A stretch of DNA of 32,804 nucleotides, taken from NCBI GenBank assembly GCA_902494195.1, contig CABUSH010000025.1, forward strand, positions 1 to 32,804. Reading direction: 5' to 3'. This document shows, piece by piece, positions 30,499 to 32,804 of this stretch. Position 1 is the stretch's first letter. Every line of letters begins with the position of its first letter. Under the pieces are notes generated by a model, which saw only the letters and a program-made list of their open reading frames with translations, had not been told where the DNA came from and ran no database searches. The stretch comes from an uncultured Collinsella sp. (GTDB lineage: Bacteria > Actinomycetota > Coriobacteriia > Coriobacteriales > Coriobacteriaceae). Made by a program: the position numbers and the translations under genes.

Positions 30499-32136
30499 TT
30501 AGTACATACCGCCGCCCTGCTGACCAGCGGTAGCAGCAGCGATAGCATCCTCAAGCTGAGTGTTTTTGGGCACATCGGAGACGGTGGCCTCGGTGATGAG
30601 GATCAGGCTGGCGACAGAAGCAGCGTTCTGCAGGGTGACGCGGCTGACCTTGACGGGGTCGAGGACGCCCATCTCGATCATGTCGCCCCACTCGCCGTTG
30701 GCAGAGTTGAGACCCTGGCCGGCGGGTAGCTCGGCAACCTTGTCGACCACGACAGCGCCCTCAAAGCCAGCGTTCTTGGCGATGGTGGCGACCGGAGCGG
30801 TCAGAGCCTTCTTGACGATGTCGACGCCGATCTTCTCCTCGGGGTCGTCGATCTCGACAGCATCGAGCGCAGGCGCAGCGTCCATGAAGGCGACGCCGCC
30901 ACCGGCGACAATGCCCTCCTCGACAGCAGCGCGGGTAGCCTGCAGGGCGTCCTCGACGCGGTGCTTGATCTCCTTGAGCTCGGACTCGGTAGCAGCGCCG
31001 ACCTTGATGACGGCAACGCCACCGGAGAGCTTGGCCAGGCGCTCCTGGAGCTTCTCACGGTCGAAGTCAGAGGTGGTGTTCTCCATCTCGCCCTTGATCT
31101 GAGCGATGCGAGCGTCGATAGCCTCCTTGGAACCGGCACCACCCACAATAACGGTGTTGTCCTTGGAAATGGTGACTGACTTGGCGGTACCGAGCATATC
31201 GGCGGTGATGTCGGCAACCTTTACGCCCAGCTCATCGAGGGCAGCCTGACCGCCGGTAAGGACGGCGATATCCTCGAGCATGCGCTTGCGGCGATCGCCG
31301 TAGCCCGGGGCCTTGACGGCGCAGACGTTGAGGGCGCCGCGGATCTTGTTGAGGACGAGGGTAGGCAGAGCCTCACCCTCGACATCCTCAGCGATAATGA
31401 GCAGGCCCTTACCGGTGCGCTGGACAGCCTCGAGAACAGGCATGATGTCCTGGACGTTGGAGATCTTCTGGTCGGTGATGAGGATGTAGGGATCCTTCAT
31501 CACGGCCTCCATGCGATCGTTGTCCGTGACGAAGTACGCCGAGACGTAGCCCTTGTCGAACTGCATGCCCTCGACGGTGTCGATGGTAATGTCGAACGTC
31601 TGGGAATCCTCGACGGTGATGACGCCGTCCTTGCCCACGACTTCCATGGCCTGGGCGATCTTTTCGCCGACCTCGGGGTCGCCGGCGGAGATGGTACCGA
31701 CGGAAGCGATCTGCTCCTTGGTCTCGACCGGCTTGGCCTGCTTCTTCATCTCGGCGACGGCGGCATTAACGGCCTTGTCGATGCCGCGACGGATGGCCAG
31801 CGGGTTGGCGCCAGCGGCGACATTGCGCAGACCGTCGTTAACGATAGCCTGGGCGAGCAGGGTTGCGGTGGTGGTGCCGTCACCCACGGTATCGTTGGTC
31901 TTGGTGGCGACCTCCTTCACCAGCTGGGCGCCCATGTTCTCGATGTTGTCCTCAAGCTCGATCTCCTTGGCGACGGAAACGCCGTCGTTGGTGATGGTCG
32001 GGGCACCGAACGAGCGCTGCAGAGCGACGTAGCGGCCCTTGGGGCCCATGGTGACGGTAACGGCGTCGGCCAGAGTGTTGACGCCCTTAGCGAGCTTAGC
32101 GCGGGCATCGGTGTTGAACGTAATGTTCTTTGCCAT
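30499..32136 (-). CDS. groEL: Chaperonin GroEL (Hsp60)
   Basis: Subunit of the 14-mer folding cage, 545 residues. It begins MAKNITFNTDARAKLAKGVN. Conserved blocks: MGPKGRYVALQRSFGAPTIT (ATP site), NDGVSVAKEIELEDN, VGDGTTTATLLAQAI, AVKAPGYGDRRKRMLEDIAV and GIVAGGGVAFMDA. It ends in QQGGGMY, a short version of the Gly-Met tail (GGM repeats). GGAGG lies 11 bases upstream of ATG 32136. It follows groES with a 96-base gap and no terminator, so they form a groESL operon. Confidence 0.98.
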   Translation of the reverse strand: MAKNITFNTDARAKLAKGVNTLADAVTVTMGPKGRYVALQRSFGAPTITNDGVSVAKEIELEDNIENMGAQLVKEVATKTNDTVGDGTTTATLLAQAIVNDGLRNVAAGANPLAIRRGIDKAVNAAVAEMKKQAKPVETKEQIASVGTISAGDPEVGEKIAQAMEVVGKDGVITVEDSQTFDITIDTVEGMQFDKGYVSAYFVTDNDRMEAVMKDPYILITDQKISNVQDIMPVLEAVQRTGKGLLIIAEDVEGEALPTLVLNKIRGALNVCAVKAPGYGDRRKRMLEDIAVLTGGQAALDELGVKVADITADMLGTAKSVTISKDNTVIVGGAGSKEAIDARIAQIKGEMENTTSDFDREKLQERLAKLSGGVAVIKVGAATESELKEIKHRVEDALQATRAAVEEGIVAGGGVAFMDAAPALDAVEIDDPEEKIGVDIVKKALTAPVATIAKNAGFEGAVVVDKVAELPAGQGLNSANGEWGDMIEMGVLDPVKVSRVTLQNAASVASLILITEATVSDVPKNTQLEDAIAAATAGQQGGGMY

Positions 32137-32232
32137 GGTAGGTAATCCTCCAAAAGAAATGTGACTCGCGTCGCCGCTTCCGAGTCCTATGCGGCGGACG
32201 CGTTCAAAGACGAATCAGAGATTCCGACGAGA

Positions 32233-32526
32233 CTAGGCCTCGACGACGGCGTAGATGTCGTCGGCGCGCATCAGCAGATACTTCTCGCCGTCGACCTTGA
32301 CCTCGTTGCCACCAAACTTACCGTAGATGACAACGTCGCCAACCTTGACGTCCATGGGGATGCGCTCGCCCTTGTCGTTGACCTTGCCGGCGCCAACGGC
32401 AACGATGGTGCCGCGCTGCGGCTTCTCCTGAGCGTTGCTGGCGATGTACAGACCAGAGGCGGTCTTCTGCTCGGCCTCGTCGGGCTTGACCAGGACGCGA
32501 TCTGCAAGCGGCTTCAAAGACGACAT
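32233..32526 (-). CDS. groES: Co-chaperonin GroES (Hsp10)
   Basis: Heptameric lid of the GroEL cage, 97 residues. ATG 32526 (MSSLKPLADRVLVKPDEAEQ) is preceded by GGAGG; the frame reaches 32559 through a GC hairpin and is unlikely to be used there. The mobile loop is KTASGLYIASNAQEKPQ, which contacts GroEL. The roof region and the strands GTIVAVGAGKVNDKGERIPM, VKVGDVVIYGKFGGNEV and the YLLMRADDIYAVVE end are typical. It is the first gene of groESL. Confidence 0.97.
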   Translation of the reverse strand: MSSLKPLADRVLVKPDEAEQKTASGLYIASNAQEKPQRGTIVAVGAGKVNDKGERIPMDVKVGDVVIYGKFGGNEVKVDGEKYLLMRADDIYAVVEA

Positions 32527-32547
32527 GCTTGTTTCCTCCTTTGTGGG

Positions 32548-32568
32548 CCGCGCGGTCATGCCGCGCGG
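32548..32568 (-). promoter_or_regulatory. Hairpin in the groES leader
   Basis: CCGCGCGG-N5-CCGCGCGG forms an 8-bp GC stem eight bases upstream of the groES ribosome-binding site. It is preceded by the palindrome GGGTTAACCC. It does not cover the GGAGG itself. Its role is unknown. Confidence 0.5.
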
Positions 32569-32651
32569 GTTAACCCTTTTTGTTTGCGTACGCGTTGAAT
32601 GGTACCCACGAATGGCGGGTTATACAACACGGAGTCAAAAAATCTTATTTT

Positions 32652-32678
32652 TTGGCACTTAGATTTTCTGAATGCCGG
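32652..32678 (-). promoter_or_regulatory. Degenerate CIRCE-like site upstream of groES
   Basis: On the minus strand CCGGCATTC-N9-AAGTGCCAA. Against the CIRCE consensus (TTAGCACTC-N9-GAGTGCTAA) the spacing is exact and 12 of 18 bases agree, seven of nine in the right half. It lies about 126 bases upstream of groES. A TATAAC hexamer (32619-32624) downstream could be a -10 box. HrcA control is only a possibility. Confidence 0.35.
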
Positions 32679-32719
32679 GGGATAACCCAGCAGTGGCTCC
32701 CGGGGCGGACCGGAGGGCA

Positions 32720-32804
32720 TGAAGTTTGCTGCTCTACAGTCCTGCGCAAGACGGAAAGCACATTAAGTGCTTTCCTTTGCGTGCGGAACTCGCGACAAAC
32801 TTCA
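32720..32804. repeat. Long imperfect hairpin at the window edge
   Basis: The arms TGAAGTTTG (32720-32728) and CAAACTTCA (32796-32804) are perfect inverses. GGAAAGCAC (32753-32761) and GTGCTTTCC (32767-32775) form the tip around ATTAA. GCGCAA and TTGCGTGC-type bases pair between them with bulges. The whole 85 bases can fold into one stem-loop. It may be a structured RNA, a terminator of a gene beyond the edge, or a mobile palindrome. The window ends exactly at its last paired base. Confidence 0.6.

Noticed and set aside
1..32804. CRISPR arrays, prophage or a defence island
   Set aside because: No regularly spaced direct repeats, integrase, transposase or defence-type genes were found. The repeats present are single palindromes or the one tRNA duplication.

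Overview
The window is about 33 kb of moderately GC-rich bacterial chromosome. Gene content and order suggest the Coriobacteriia (Actinomycetota), most likely a Collinsella-like gut anaerobe. The grounds are a veg-ispE pair, a ClpC/GroEL system, a LysRS with a tRNA-binding tail, an argCJBD operon, and many short palindromes. The genus is inferred from overall familiarity, not from a search. Nearly all genes lie on the minus strand. The plus-strand exceptions are a decayed ABC transporter remnant, asnB, tRNA-Val and a truncated NYN-domain gene.

Layout. 1-6.5 kb: pepD (cut by the left edge), clpC, a DUF2798-type membrane protein and a ThrE-type amino-acid exporter. 6.8-9.9 kb: lysS, greA, tatA and tRNA-Pro(CGG), separated by clear intrinsic terminators. 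10-16.8 kb: ispE/veg, dtd/rdgB, rph, murI, a HAD phosphatase and a divergent MurE-like ligase. 17-20 kb: ABC pseudogene, asnB, tRNA-Val(UAC), and a 185-bp island in which the 3' end of the tRNA and its terminator are duplicated. 20-25 kb: the arginine operon argC-argJ-argB-argD, with ArgR-box-like palindromes upstream and a terminator downstream. 25.2-26.1 kb: two tandem PNPOx-like flavoproteins. 26.1-29.6 kb: a complete riboflavin ECF transporter (S component, two ATPases fused in one chain, EcfT) led by a textbook FMN riboswitch. 30-32.8 kb: broken NYN gene, groEL and groES, then a long hairpin at the right edge.

Most of the window is housekeeping: proteostasis (ClpC, GroESL), translation (LysRS, Dtd, tRNAs, RNase PH), transcription (GreA), Tat export, isoprenoid and peptidoglycan precursors, and Asn and Arg synthesis. 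I found no convincing new multi-gene system, phage, CRISPR array or defence island. The best leads are small-scale: the tRNA-Val 3'-end duplication, several unrelated palindromic elements (one inside a broken gene, one touching the thrE stop codon), LysRS fused to a Trbp111-like domain, a MurE-like enzyme with several altered signature motifs, a possible attenuator ahead of thrE, and the self-contained FMN-controlled ECF operon.
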